From Nonomuraea thailandensis (lineage in GTDB: Bacteria > Actinomycetota > Actinomycetes > Streptosporangiales > Streptosporangiaceae): 64,000 bases of DNA. Shown piece after piece: positions 41,665 through 50,064 of this stretch (positions are counted from its first letter, which is position 1; every line of letters begins with the position of its first letter). The DNA is taken from assembly GCF_024172165.1 (NCBI RefSeq), contig NZ_JAMZEB010000002.1, forward strand, positions 6,221,501 to 6,285,500, given 5' to 3'. The translations under genes were made by a program, and so were the position numbers. A model generated the notes under the pieces. It was not told the origin of the DNA. It was given only the letters and a program-made list of their open reading frames with translations, and ran no database searches.

Positions 41665-42752
41665 GGCGCCTCGTGGTGGATGCGGCCCTGTGTCGTGGAC
41701 AGCGGGGCGCCCGAGCCGCCCCACCGGAGCTGGATCAGCTCGGCGGCGATCGACACGGCCGTCTCCTCCGGCGTGCGCGCGCCCAGGTCGAGGCCGATCG
41801 GCGACCTCAGCCCGGCCAGCTCGGCCTCGGTGAGCCCGGCCTCGCGCAGGCGGGCCAGGCGGTCCTCGTGGGTGCGGCGCGAGCCCATGGCGCCGACGTA
41901 CCCGGCGCCGGTGCGCAGCGCCACCTCCAGCAGCGGCACGTCGAACTTGGGGTCGTGGGTCAGCACGCAGATCACCGTGCGCTCGTCCACCTGCACGGAG
42001 GCCAGGTAGTCGTGCGGCCACTTGACCACGACCTCGTCGGCGTCGGGGAAACGCTTGGCGGTGGCGAAGATCGGCCGCGCGTCGCACACCGTGACGTGGT
42101 AGCCGAGGAACTTGCCCACCCTGGCGACCGCCGCGGCGAAGTCGATCGCCCCGAAGACCAGCATCCGCGGCGGCGGCGCGAAGGAGTGCACGAACACCGC
42201 CAGGTCGTCCAGCCTCCGCTCCCCCTGACCGCCGTAGTGCCGCAGGCCGGTCAGGCCCTGGGCGAGCATGCCGCGGGCGTCGTCGTCCACGGCGTCGTCG
42301 AGGCGTTCGAGGCCGAGCGTGCCCTTGGCGCGGTCCGGCCAGATGACGCGGCGGGCGCCGGCCTGACCGGGGCCGGAGACGATGGTGGCCACGGCGACCG
42401 GCTCGTGCGCCTCCACCGACGCCGCGATCTCGCCCAGCTCGGGGAAGGTCTCGATGGAGACGGGCTCCACCAGGATGTCGATGATGCCTCCGCAGGTGAG
42501 CCCGACGGCGAAGGCGTCGTCGTCGCTCACGCCGTACCGCTGCAGGACGGGCGTCTCGACCTCGGAGGCCAGCTCGAACACCGCGCCCTCGACGCAGCCG
42601 CCCGAGACGCTGCCGACCACCTCGTCCCCGCGCACCGCCATCGCCGCGCCCGGCGCCCTGGGCGCGCTGCTCCAGGTGCCGACCACCGTGGCCAGCCCGA
42701 ACCTGAGCCCCGACCGCCACCACTTCATGATCTCCGGCAGCACGTCACGCAT
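41661..42752 (-). CDS. xdhC: XdhC/CoxF family molybdoenzyme maturation protein
   Basis: XdhC-type proteins bind molybdenum cofactor, help sulfurate it and insert it into xanthine dehydrogenase-family enzymes. The 363-residue protein has the N-terminal XdhC domain (GLATVVGTWSSAPRAPGAAMAV, GSVSGGCVEGAVFE, GLTCGGIIDILVEPV with the conserved Cys) and the C-terminal Rossmann domain (PPRMLVFGAIDFAAAVARVGKFLGY, GYVGAMGSRRTHEDRLARL, DLGARTPEETAVSIAAEL). It overlaps the VWA gene by 8 nt. Confidence 0.92.
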   Translation of the reverse strand: MRDVLPEIMKWWRSGLRFGLATVVGTWSSAPRAPGAAMAVRGDEVVGSVSGGCVEGAVFELASEVETPVLQRYGVSDDDAFAVGLTCGGIIDILVEPVSIETFPELGEIAASVEAHEPVAVATIVSGPGQAGARRVIWPDRAKGTLGLERLDDAVDDDARGMLAQGLTGLRHYGGQGERRLDDLAVFVHSFAPPPRMLVFGAIDFAAAVARVGKFLGYHVTVCDARPIFATAKRFPDADEVVVKWPHDYLASVQVDERTVICVLTHDPKFDVPLLEVALRTGAGYVGAMGSRRTHEDRLARLREAGLTEAELAGLRSPIGLDLGARTPEETAVSIAAELIQLRWGGSGAPLSTTQGRIHHEAP

Positions 42753-43821
42753 GCGCGAGCCTTTCGCTGAGTTGCTCGAAGGCGGCCAGGCTGTGCCCGG
42801 CCACCAGGTCGTCGAGGTACGGCAGGGCGGCCCGCATGCCGCCGGTGAGCGGCTGGTAGTCCGCGTACCCCTTGTGCGGGTTGACCCAGATCACCCGGTA
42901 CGCCTGCCTGGCCAGCCTCGCCAGCTGCGCGCCCAGCAGCTCCGGGTCTCCTCGTTCCCACCCGTCGGAGGCGATCAACACGATCGCGCCCCTTGCGCTG
43001 AAACGGGCGAGATATTCCTTGAGTTCCTCCCCCAGCCGGGTGCCGCCGCTCCAGTCGGGGATGACCTTGGACACCTCGTTCAGCGCGGTGCCGGGGTCGC
43101 GGTGGCGCAGCTCGGCCGTGACCGGGGTGAGCCGGGTGCCGACCGAGTAGACCCTGGTGGCCCTCGGCTCGTTCCTGACCAGCGCGTGGGCGAAGCGCAG
43201 CAGGGTCTCGGCGTACGGGGCCATCGAGCCGCTCACGTCCACGAACATCACCACCGTACGCGGCCGGGTGGTGTGCCTGCGGTGCCGGAGCCTGGCGACC
43301 TCGCCCTTCCTGAGCGCGTCGCGGATGGTGCGGCGCTGGTCCAGAACGCCCCGGTGGGCGCTCTCGAAGCGCCGCGACCGCCGTCGTGCCCTGCCGCCCC
43401 TCAGCAGCGCCATCATGCGGTGCACCTCGGCCCGCTCGGCCTCGGTGAGCCTGGCGACGTCCCGGTGCCGCAGCACCTCGATCCGGCTGGCGGTGGCGGG
43501 GGCGGGCGTGCCGTCGTCGTCGCCGCTCTCGCCGTCGCCCTGCCGTTCGGCGAGGTGGCGGGTGACGCTCGTGGTCGCCGTACGCGAGAGCGCGGCCCTG
43601 GTGCCGCCGAAGTAGGCGGCGAAGCAGCGGTCGTAGCGGGGCAGGTCGTCGGGGCCGGCGCACAACGTCAGCCGGCCGGCCCAGTACACCTCGTCCGGGT
43701 CGGTCACGTCGAGGTGGTCGAGCGCCCTGAGCAGGCTCTGCGTCCGCTCGTGGTCGGCCGCGACGCCTGCCGCGCGCAGCGTCCTGGCGAACCCCGTCAT
43801 GGTGGCGGCGAGCTCATCCAT
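42745..43821 (-). CDS. coxE: CoxE-like VWA domain protein
   Basis: A von Willebrand A domain protein of the CoxE family, 358 aa. The N-terminal helical part ends in RRRHTTRPRTVVMFVDVSGSM, where DVSGSM is the MIDAS metal site. TRLTPVTAELRHRDPG and IVLIASDGWERGDPELL follow. CoxE works with the CoxD AAA+ ATPase to build the copper-sulfur-molybdenum site of CO dehydrogenase in Oligotropha. Here it overlaps both neighbours by 8 nt, so the four-gene unit is tightly coupled. Confidence 0.9.
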   Translation of the reverse strand: MDELAATMTGFARTLRAAGVAADHERTQSLLRALDHLDVTDPDEVYWAGRLTLCAGPDDLPRYDRCFAAYFGGTRAALSRTATTSVTRHLAERQGDGESGDDDGTPAPATASRIEVLRHRDVARLTEAERAEVHRMMALLRGGRARRRSRRFESAHRGVLDQRRTIRDALRKGEVARLRHRRHTTRPRTVVMFVDVSGSMAPYAETLLRFAHALVRNEPRATRVYSVGTRLTPVTAELRHRDPGTALNEVSKVIPDWSGGTRLGEELKEYLARFSARGAIVLIASDGWERGDPELLGAQLARLARQAYRVIWVNPHKGYADYQPLTGGMRAALPYLDDLVAGHSLAAFEQLSERLAHA

Positions 43822-44680
43822 GGGAGAGCAGCCCGTTGCCGATCACCGCCGCCACGTCCTCCCGGTACTTCAGCGCCGCGCCCAGCGTGGCGGCGGCCCG
43901 GTCGGGGTCGAGCTCCTTGGCTCCCAGCGTCAGCAGCGCCTCCGTCCAGTCCAGCGTCTCGGCCACGCCGGGCGGCTTGACCAGGTCGGCCTGCCGCAGC
44001 CGCTCGGCCGCCCGCGCCACCTGCGTCGCCAGCGTCTCGGTGCAGGCGGGCAGCCGGCGCAGCAGGATGGCCACCTCGCGGTCGAAGCTCGGATGCTCCA
44101 GCCAGTGGTAGAGGCAGCGCCGCTTGAGCGCGTCGTGCACCTCGCGTGTCCGGTTCGAGGTCACCACGACCACCGGCGGTGTCCTGGCCTTCACCGTGCC
44201 CAGCTCGGGGATCGAGATCGTGAAGTCGGAGAGCACCTCCAGCAGGAACGCCTCGAACTCGTCGTCCGCCCGGTCGATCTCGTCCACCAGCAGCACGCTC
44301 GGCTGCGTCTCGATCGCCTTCAGCAGCGGCCTGGCGATCAGGAACCTGCGGTCGTAGATCTCCCCTTCCAGCCTGCTCACGTCGGTGATCCCGGCGGCCT
44401 CGGCGGCCTTGAGGTGGAGGAGCTGGCGGGCGAAGTCCCAGTCGTACAGCGCCTGCGCGGCGTCCAGGCCCTCGTAGCACTGGAGCCGGATGAGCGGCGC
44501 CTTCAGCAGCGTGGCGAGCGTCTTGGCCAGCTCCGTCTTGCCGACGCCCGCCTCCCCTTCGAGAAAGAGCGGCCGCCCCATCCGCAACGCGAGGAAGGCG
44601 GCCGTGGCCAGCCCCTCGTCGGCCAGGTAGGCGTGCCGGTCCAGAAGCTCGATGAGCTTGTCCGGCGACTCGATGTCCAT
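43814..44680 (-). CDS. coxD: CoxD-like MoxR AAA+ ATPase
   Basis: A second MoxR-type ATPase in the window, of the CoxD branch, 288 aa. Walker A is FLEGEAGVGKTELAKTLATLL, Walker B SVLLVDEIDRADDEFEAFLLE, with VVVTSNRTREVHDALKRRCLYHW as sensor and arginine finger. RLQCYEGLDAAQALYDWDFARQLL is characteristic of CoxD. ATG at 44680 (MDIESPDKLIELL) is chosen over an upstream start at 44704 because TCAGGGC precedes it. First gene of the maturation operon. Confidence 0.9.
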   Translation of the reverse strand: MDIESPDKLIELLDRHAYLADEGLATAAFLALRMGRPLFLEGEAGVGKTELAKTLATLLKAPLIRLQCYEGLDAAQALYDWDFARQLLHLKAAEAAGITDVSRLEGEIYDRRFLIARPLLKAIETQPSVLLVDEIDRADDEFEAFLLEVLSDFTISIPELGTVKARTPPVVVVTSNRTREVHDALKRRCLYHWLEHPSFDREVAILLRRLPACTETLATQVARAAERLRQADLVKPPGVAETLDWTEALLTLGAKELDPDRAAATLGAALKYREDVAAVIGNGLLSHG

Positions 44681-44766
44681 TGCCCTGATTGTCCGCCGCA
44701 GCACGCCTTCAGGCTACGTCGACACCCGCTTCGGCGATATTCACCCGGAGCAGCCATGACAGCGTG

Positions 44767-44772
44767 TAAGAT
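44767..44772 (+). promoter_or_regulatory. Possible -10 for the small-ORF operon
   Basis: TAAGAT matches TANNNT and lies 30 nt before the ATG of the 26-residue ORF. No convincing -35 is seen at 16-18 nt. Low certainty. Confidence 0.35.
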
Positions 44773-44802
44773 CTTGATCACCGAACGAGAGGATGACAAG
44801 GC

Positions 44803-44883
44803 ATGCCCCCTCGCCTTGCCACCGATCTGACCCCGTGCTCCGTCACCGCCGTCACGGCGGCCGAGATCCCGGTCGAGGACTGA
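44803..44883 (+). CDS. 26-residue small ORF, unknown
   Basis: ATG at 44803, 26 codons, TGA at 44881-44883. The peptide starts MPPRLATDL, has one Cys and many Thr, Val and Ala, and ends AAEIPVED. AGAGG lies about 10 nt upstream. Its TGA shares a base with the ATG of the next gene (TGATG), the classic layout for translational coupling. It could be a leader or regulatory peptide, a small functional protein, or only a uORF. No family is recognised. Confidence 0.4.
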   Translation: MPPRLATDLTPCSVTAVTAAEIPVED

Positions 44884-45131
44884 TGCCCGTTCCCCCAGGC
44901 ATGCCCGAGTCGTGGGACGACCACCACGTCTCGCCAGCCACCAGAGAGCAGCGCAAGATCACCGCCGCCCGCAGGGCGATCGACATCGCCCTGCAGACCC
45001 GCTTCCTGTGGATCAGCCCGGAGAAGCGCGAAGCGATCGCCACCTGCGAGGACCTCGAGCTCCTGCAGCAGTGGCTGATCCGCATCCTCACCGTCGACAC
45101 GGTCGACGAGCTCTTCGCCGAGCCGGGTTAG
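44883..45131 (+). CDS. 82-residue hypothetical protein
   Basis: A small, soluble, helical and acidic protein with no recognised family. It starts MPVPPGMPESWDDHHVS, then has helices TREQRKITAARRAIDIALQT, PEKREAIATCEDLELLQQW and LIRILTVDTVDELFAEPG. The amphipathic C-terminal half could mediate binding to a partner. ATG at 44883 is coupled to the small ORF before it. The stop overlaps the stop of the convergent PH-domain gene by three bases. It is the only plus-strand unit between two minus-strand operons. Confidence 0.65.
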   Translation: MPVPPGMPESWDDHHVSPATREQRKITAARRAIDIALQTRFLWISPEKREAIATCEDLELLQQWLIRILTVDTVDELFAEPG

Positions 45132-45592
45132 GCCCGGGGCCGGGCCTCGGGCGCCTCGCCGCGCTCCCGGACCAGCGCGCGCAGCTCCGCCGTCGCCTGA
45201 CGGGCGCGGGCCTTCTCCGAGCCCTGGATGCCCATGGCCCCGACCGTACGCCCGTCCGACAGGTCGAGGCGCGGCCACGGATCGCCGGTCACCATCGTGA
45301 CCTCCAGCACCTCCGGCCACGTCACCCGCTGGGTGCGGAGGGCGTTGACGATCGTCAGGCCCTTCTCGTCCGCCTCCACCCGCACCCGGCCCAGCATGTG
45401 CAGCACCCACGCCACCGCGCACCCGAACGCCACGATCGCCACCCGGTCGGGCAGCTTGAACGGCTGCGCGATGAAGACCGCCATCACCACCGCCCCCAGC
45501 ACGATCACGACCGCGAAGCCGTAGGCGACGACGCGGCCCCGGCGCGGACGCCAGGTGACGGGCAGGGGCGGAGGGGATACGGGCTCTGGCAC
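45128..45592 (-). CDS. Membrane PH-domain protein (bPH_6 type)
   Basis: An actinobacterial membrane protein with a bacterial pleckstrin-like domain, 154 aa. Two helices (VVAYGFAVVIVLGAVVMAVFIA and VAIVAFGCAVAWVLHML) precede the domain RVRVEADEKGLTIVNALRTQRVTWPEVLEVTMVTGDPWPRLDLSDGRTV. A charged tail ends the protein. The gene follows ribH by 19 nt and is a frequent neighbour of riboflavin genes in this group. Function unknown. Confidence 0.85.
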   Translation of the reverse strand: MPEPVSPPPLPVTWRPRRGRVVAYGFAVVIVLGAVVMAVFIAQPFKLPDRVAIVAFGCAVAWVLHMLGRVRVEADEKGLTIVNALRTQRVTWPEVLEVTMVTGDPWPRLDLSDGRTVGAMGIQGSEKARARQATAELRALVRERGEAPEARPRA

Positions 45593-45611
45593 GAAGGAAA
45601 CCTACCGCAGG

Positions 45612-46079
45612 TCAGTGGAGGGTCCGCAGCAGGAGGGCGGTCTCGAGCGCGGCGATGGCCGACTCATACCCCTTGTCCTCCTTGCTCCCCGGCAGGCCCG
45701 AGCGGTCGAGCGCCTGGTCCATGTTCTCGACGGTGAGGACGCCGTTGCCGATCGGCGTCTCCTCATCCAGCGAGATCCTGGTCAGGCCCGAGGTCACCGA
45801 GTCGCACACGTAGTCGAAGTGGGCCGTCTCGCCGCGGATGACCGCGCCCAGCGCCACCACCGCGTCGCAGCGGCGGGCCAGGGCCTGGGCGATCACCGGG
45901 ATCTCCAGCGAGCCCGGCACCCGTACCACGGTCGCGCTGGCGCCGCTGTCGTCGCACGCCTGCACGGCCCGCGAGACGAGCTGGTCGGTGATCTTGGCGT
46001 GCCAGCTCGCCGCGACCACGCCCACCGTCAGCCCCGACGCGTCGGGCGCCGCGACTCCCGGCCGTCCTTCGCCGCTCAT
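45612..46079 (-). CDS. ribH: 6,7-dimethyl-8-ribityllumazine synthase
   Basis: RibH condenses the ribityl pyrimidine with dihydroxybutanone phosphate, the penultimate step of riboflavin synthesis; family members form 60-mers or pentamers. The 155-residue protein has VGVVAASWHAKITDQLV, VRVPGSLEIPVIAQAL, VALGAVIRGETAHFDYVCDSV with the catalytic His, and TPIGNGVLTVENMDQALDRSG. It follows ribBA by 13 nt. Confidence 0.96.
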   Translation of the reverse strand: MSGEGRPGVAAPDASGLTVGVVAASWHAKITDQLVSRAVQACDDSGASATVVRVPGSLEIPVIAQALARRCDAVVALGAVIRGETAHFDYVCDSVTSGLTRISLDEETPIGNGVLTVENMDQALDRSGLPGSKEDKGYESAIAALETALLLRTLH

Positions 46080-46092
46080 TCGTTCTCCCCGA

Positions 46093-47310
46093 TCATGACG
46101 CCTCCGAGATGTCGTGGCCGAGGCGCTCGCGCTTGGCCTTCAGGTAACGCTCGTTGTAGGGGTTCATGGCCACCGGCATGGGCTCGCGGCCGAGCACCTT
46201 GATGCCGTACCCGTCCATGCCCTTGAGCTTGGCCGGGTTGTTGGTGAGCAGCCGGATGGACTTGACCCCCAGGTCGGCCAGGATCTGCCCCGCGTTGGAG
46301 AACTCCCGCGCGTCCACCGGCAGGCCCAGCTCCACGTTGGCGTCGACGGTGTCGCTGCCGTTGTCCTGGAGGCTGTACGCCTTGAGCTTGGCCAGCAGGC
46401 CGATCCCCCGGCCCTCGTGCCCGCGCAGGTAGACGATCACGCCGCGGCCCTCCTGCGCGATGGCCGACATGGCGTTGTCGAGCTGCACCCCGCAGTCGCA
46501 CCGCATCGAGCCGAACACGTCGCCCGTCAGGCACTCCGAGTGGGCCCGGACCAGGATGTTCTCGCCCCCGGACAGGTCGCCGTAGACGAGCGCGACGTGC
46601 TCGCCGCCGTCGAGCGCGCTGGCGTACCCGAACGCCTGCCACATCCCGTACGTGTTCGGCAGCCGCGTCTCGGCGACCCTGGTGACCATGCTCTCGGCCC
46701 GCCGCCGGTGGTCGACGAGCTGCTCGATGGAGACCAGCGCCAGATCGTGCTCGTCGGCGAAGCGGCGCAGCTCGGGCAGCCTGGACATGGTGCCGTCGTC
46801 GTTGACCACCTCGGCCAGCGCGCCGGCCGCCGACAGCCCCGCCAGCCTGGCCAGGTCGACGGCCGCCTCGGTGTGGCCGCGCCGGGCCAGCACGCCGCCC
46901 TCGTGGTAACGCAGCGGGAAGACGTGACCGGGGCGGACCAGCTCGTTCGGCTCGGTGGCCGAGTCGGCGAGCGTGCGGATGGTCTTGGCCCGGTCGGCCG
47001 CCGAGATGCCCGTGCTGACGCCGTCGCGGGCGTCCACGGTGATCGTGTACGCCGTGCGCATGCGCTCCTTGTTGTGGAAGACCATGAGCGGCAGGCCGAG
47101 CCGGTCGAGCTCCTTGCCCTCCATGGCCACGCAGATCATGCCGCTGGTGTGCCTGATCGTGAACGTGCACAGCTCCGGCGTGGCCTTGGCCGCGGCGAAG
47201 ATGAGGTCGCCCTCGTTCTCGCGGTTCTCGTCGTCCACGACCACCACGGGCTTGCCGTTGCGGATGTCCTCGATCGCCCGCTCGATCGGGTCGAGCTTGA
47301 TGTCGTTCAC
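46093..47310 (-). CDS. ribBA: Bifunctional DHBP synthase / GTP cyclohydrolase II
   Basis: A fusion that makes both riboflavin precursors, 405 aa. The N-terminal half is 3,4-dihydroxy-2-butanone 4-phosphate synthase (VVVVDDENRENEGDLIFAA at about 22-40, FTIRHTSGMICVAM, RPGHVFPLRYHEGGVLARRGHTEA). The C-terminal half is GTP cyclohydrolase II with zinc ligands in HSECLTGDVFGSMRCDCGVQL and YLRGHEGRGIGLLAKLKAYSLQD. Both active sites look intact. GTG at 47310 overlaps the ribM stop by 4 nt (GTGA). The frame is open upstream to 47856 across ribM. Confidence 0.96.
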   Translation of the reverse strand: MNDIKLDPIERAIEDIRNGKPVVVVDDENRENEGDLIFAAAKATPELCTFTIRHTSGMICVAMEGKELDRLGLPLMVFHNKERMRTAYTITVDARDGVSTGISAADRAKTIRTLADSATEPNELVRPGHVFPLRYHEGGVLARRGHTEAAVDLARLAGLSAAGALAEVVNDDGTMSRLPELRRFADEHDLALVSIEQLVDHRRRAESMVTRVAETRLPNTYGMWQAFGYASALDGGEHVALVYGDLSGGENILVRAHSECLTGDVFGSMRCDCGVQLDNAMSAIAQEGRGVIVYLRGHEGRGIGLLAKLKAYSLQDNGSDTVDANVELGLPVDAREFSNAGQILADLGVKSIRLLTNNPAKLKGMDGYGIKVLGREPMPVAMNPYNERYLKAKRERLGHDISEAS

Positions 47311-47969
47311 TGCGCCACCGCCGCCACGCCCAGGGGCCCCGTACGGTATTCGCGCAACCACTTCACGAACCCGATCAGGACCAGCACGAAGAACACCCCA
47401 TACACCGCTCCGGAGACCACCAGCCCCGAGCTGAACGCCAGCGGCACCCCGACCAGGTCCACCGCCACCCACACGATCCAGAAGTCCACCAGCGCCCTGC
47501 CCTGCGCCCAGGTGGCCATCGCGCTGCCGACGAAGATGTAGGCGTCGGCGGCCACCAGCGCCATACCCTTGGGCCCCGGCACGGAAGCGCCCCACGACAG
47601 GCCGGTCACGTAGAACAGCACTCCGATGACGGCCGTGCCCACCAGCATGACGCCGATCAGCATCGACCGCTCCCACCAGTGGGCGGGCCTGACCGCCAGC
47701 CGCCCGCCGTCCTGGGTGCCGCGCCGCCACGCCCACCAGCCGTAGATCGCCAGGCCCGCGAACAGCACCTGCTTGAGCGCGTTGCCGGTCACATGCGCGT
47801 TGATCGAGGCGGCGAACAACAACACCGCCCCGGCGAACTGCACCGGCCACGTCCACATCGACTTGCGCATGGCGAGCAGGACCGTGGCCAGGGCGGCGAT
47901 GTTGCCCACCAGGTCGGTCCAGAGCACATGCGTGCCGAAAATCTCGAATCCGGCGTTGAGCCAGTTCAT
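47307..47969 (-). CDS. ribM: RibM (PnuX)-type riboflavin transporter, PnuC family
   Basis: A PnuC-family membrane transporter, 220 aa, with about seven helices. Family motifs are VGNIAALATVLLAMRKSMWTWPVQFAG, IYGWWAWRRG and the late FWIVWVAVDLVGVPLAFSSGL. PnuC itself moves nicotinamide riboside, but a copy placed between ribE and ribBA under an FMN riboswitch matches RibM/PnuX of Corynebacterium and Streptomyces davaonensis, which takes up riboflavin. The substrate call is therefore from context. It overlaps both ribE and ribBA by 4 nt. Confidence 0.88.
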   Translation of the reverse strand: MNWLNAGFEIFGTHVLWTDLVGNIAALATVLLAMRKSMWTWPVQFAGAVLLFAASINAHVTGNALKQVLFAGLAIYGWWAWRRGTQDGGRLAVRPAHWWERSMLIGVMLVGTAVIGVLFYVTGLSWGASVPGPKGMALVAADAYIFVGSAMATWAQGRALVDFWIVWVAVDLVGVPLAFSSGLVVSGAVYGVFFVLVLIGFVKWLREYRTGPLGVAAVAQ

Positions 47970-48556
47970 CGCCTGACCACCAGTCTCTCCACGTATTTCG
48001 CGATCACGTCCACCTCGATGTTGACCACGTCACCCACCTGCCGCTCGCCCATCGTGGTGAGCTTCAGCGTGGTCGGGATGAGGCTCACGCCGAAGCTGTC
48101 GTCGTCAACCGTCGTCACCGTCAGGCTGATTCCGTCGATGGCGATCGAGCCCTTCTCCGCGACGTAGGGGGCGATCGGCCCGGGCAGGGAGAAGCGCAGG
48201 TCGTCCCAGCTCTCGCCGGGGTCGCGGGACAGCAGGACGGAGGTGCCGTCCACGTGGCCCTGCACGATGTGGCCGCCGAGGCGCTGGTCGGCGCGTACGG
48301 CGCGCTCCAGGTTCACCGCGGAGCCCTCGGCGAGGCCGCCCAGGGAGCTGCGGTCGAGGGACTCCTTGATCACGTCCACGGTGAACACGTCGTCCTTGAC
48401 CTCGACGACCGTGAGGCACACGCCGTTGACGGCGATCGAGTCGCCGTGCTTGGCGTCGGAGGTGACGACCGGGCCGCGCACCGCCAGCAGGGCGCCGCCG
48501 CCCGCCTGGTCGATGGCCACCACTTCGCCCTTTTCCTCAATGATTCCGGTGAACAT
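47966..48556 (-). CDS. ribE: Riboflavin synthase alpha subunit
   Basis: RibE dismutates two lumazines to riboflavin. The 196-residue protein consists of two lumazine-binding repeats: MFTGIIEEKGEVVAID ... DSIAVNGVCLTVVEV and HIVQGHVDGTSVLLSR ... GSIAIDGISLTVTTVDDDSF. ATG at 48556 is chosen because the family begins MFTGI. The start lies within the end of ribD (20-nt overlap). Confidence 0.96.
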   Translation of the reverse strand: MFTGIIEEKGEVVAIDQAGGGALLAVRGPVVTSDAKHGDSIAVNGVCLTVVEVKDDVFTVDVIKESLDRSSLGGLAEGSAVNLERAVRADQRLGGHIVQGHVDGTSVLLSRDPGESWDDLRFSLPGPIAPYVAEKGSIAIDGISLTVTTVDDDSFGVSLIPTTLKLTTMGERQVGDVVNIEVDVIAKYVERLVVRR

Positions 48557-49952
48557 CACTACTCCCTGCCTCGTTGCGTGCGGGCCGGGCAATAAGCCGC
48601 ACATCCGGCCCGATGGGGGAAATTTCGTCAAAAGTCAGGCGGTGGAGCTCGCCGATCGTCCCCACCCCGGCCGCGCCCAGCGCGGCCCGTCCCGAGCCCA
48701 GCAGCGCCGGAGCCAGGTACGCCACCACACGGTCGGCCAGCCCCTGCCGCACGAACGAACCGGCCAGCGTCGGCCCGCCCTCCAGGAACACGCTGACCAC
48801 GCCGCGCGCGGCCAGCTCCCGCAGCAGCGCCTCCAGGTCGAGCCCGCCGTCACGGCGGGGCAGCCGCAGCAGGTCGGCCTTGAGCGTGGTGTCGCTGTCG
48901 TCGGCGACGGCGATGAGGGTGGGCGCCTGGTCGTCGAGGACCCGGGCGGACTGCGGCGTCCTGGCCCCGGCATCGACCACCACCCGCAACGGCACCCGCC
49001 CACCGGGCTCCGCACCCCCGCCCGCGCTCGCGGGCCACCCGGCAGCACCTTCGGGCCGCCCGGCCGCCATCTCCGGCCGTCCGCCCGCGCTCGCGGGCCA
49101 CCCGGCCCCGCCGTCGGGCCGCCCGGCTGCGTTCTCGGGCCGCCCAGCCGCGCCGTCGCGTCCGTCGAAACGTCCTGTGCCGTCCGCACGCCCGCCACGG
49201 CCGCCACGGCCGTCAAGCGCCTCAGCGCCCGCCTGCCCCGCGGTTCCGGAGCGCCCCTGAGTCACCTCTCGCACCGCGACGGCCGAGCCCGCCGCATCGG
49301 CCCGCGTCACGGCGGCGGGGCGGGCGGTGAGGTGGGGGTCGTCGGCCAGCACGGTGCCGATCCCGGCGACGATCGCGTCGGAGGCGGCCCGCAGCCGGTG
49401 CACGTCCGCCCGGGCCTCGGGCGAGGTGATCCACTTGCTGGTGCCGTCCTCGGCCGCCGACCGCCCGTCGAGCGTGGCGGCGAACTTCCAGGTCACGTGG
49501 GCCCGCCCGAGCCGCGCGTAGGTCAGCCACTCCTCGTTGACCCGCTCGGCCGCCTCGGCGAGCACCCCGGCGGTGACGGCCACCCCCTGGCCCCGCAGCC
49601 GGGCCGCGCCGCCGGCCGCCTTCGGGTTGGGGTCGGACACGGCGATCACGACCCGCGCGACCCCCGCCTCCAGCAGCGCCCGGCTGCACGGCCCCGTCCT
49701 GCCGGTGTGGTCGCAGGGCTCCAGCGTCACGTACGCCGTGCCGCCACGGGCCCGCTCCCCCGCCTGCGCCAGCGCGACCACCTCGGCGTGCGGCCCGCCG
49801 GCGTACGCGTGGAAGCCCTCGCCCGCGACCCGGCCGGCGGCGTCGAGCACGACGCAGCCGACGACGGGGTTGGGGCTGGTGGTGCCGTGCCCGTGCGCGG
49901 CCAGCTCGACGGCGCGCGCCATGTGCGCGGCGTCCTGCGCGGGTGTCTCCAA
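48537..49952 (-). CDS. ribD: Bifunctional riboflavin deaminase-reductase RibD with an internal repeat insert
   Basis: RibD deaminates and then reduces the pyrimidine intermediate. The N-terminal zinc deaminase has HAEVVALAQAG and LEPCDHTGRTGPCSRAL. The reductase part has VTWKFAATLDGRSAAEDGTSKWIT, DAIVAGIGTVLADDPHLTAR, SVFLEGGPTLAGSFVRQGL. Between the reductase halves lies a Gly/Ala/Arg/Pro insert of about 100 residues, with GRPENAAGRPDGGAG and near copies. TTG at 49952 is preferred (AGGAG about 9 nt upstream, family-like length). GTG at 49988 adds 12 residues but lacks a ribosome site. Confidence 0.92.
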   Translation of the reverse strand: METPAQDAAHMARAVELAAHGHGTTSPNPVVGCVVLDAAGRVAGEGFHAYAGGPHAEVVALAQAGERARGGTAYVTLEPCDHTGRTGPCSRALLEAGVARVVIAVSDPNPKAAGGAARLRGQGVAVTAGVLAEAAERVNEEWLTYARLGRAHVTWKFAATLDGRSAAEDGTSKWITSPEARADVHRLRAASDAIVAGIGTVLADDPHLTARPAAVTRADAAGSAVAVREVTQGRSGTAGQAGAEALDGRGGRGGRADGTGRFDGRDGAAGRPENAAGRPDGGAGWPASAGGRPEMAAGRPEGAAGWPASAGGGAEPGGRVPLRVVVDAGARTPQSARVLDDQAPTLIAVADDSDTTLKADLLRLPRRDGGLDLEALLRELAARGVVSVFLEGGPTLAGSFVRQGLADRVVAYLAPALLGSGRAALGAAGVGTIGELHRLTFDEISPIGPDVRLIARPARNEAGSSDVHRNH

Positions 49953-50064
49953 CCCCGGGTCTCCTACTCGCCAGTAGCTCCAAGCCACGGCGGGCCCCGG
50001 GGGATTTCACCATGATGCGGCAGACGCATCACGGCAGGCGCCCGGCTGGGACACCGGACACCTC

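Noticed and set aside
46093..47856. RibBA with a long N-terminal extension
   Set aside because: The extension crosses ribM out of frame and has no conserved features; GTG at 47310 starts the DHBP synthase domain.
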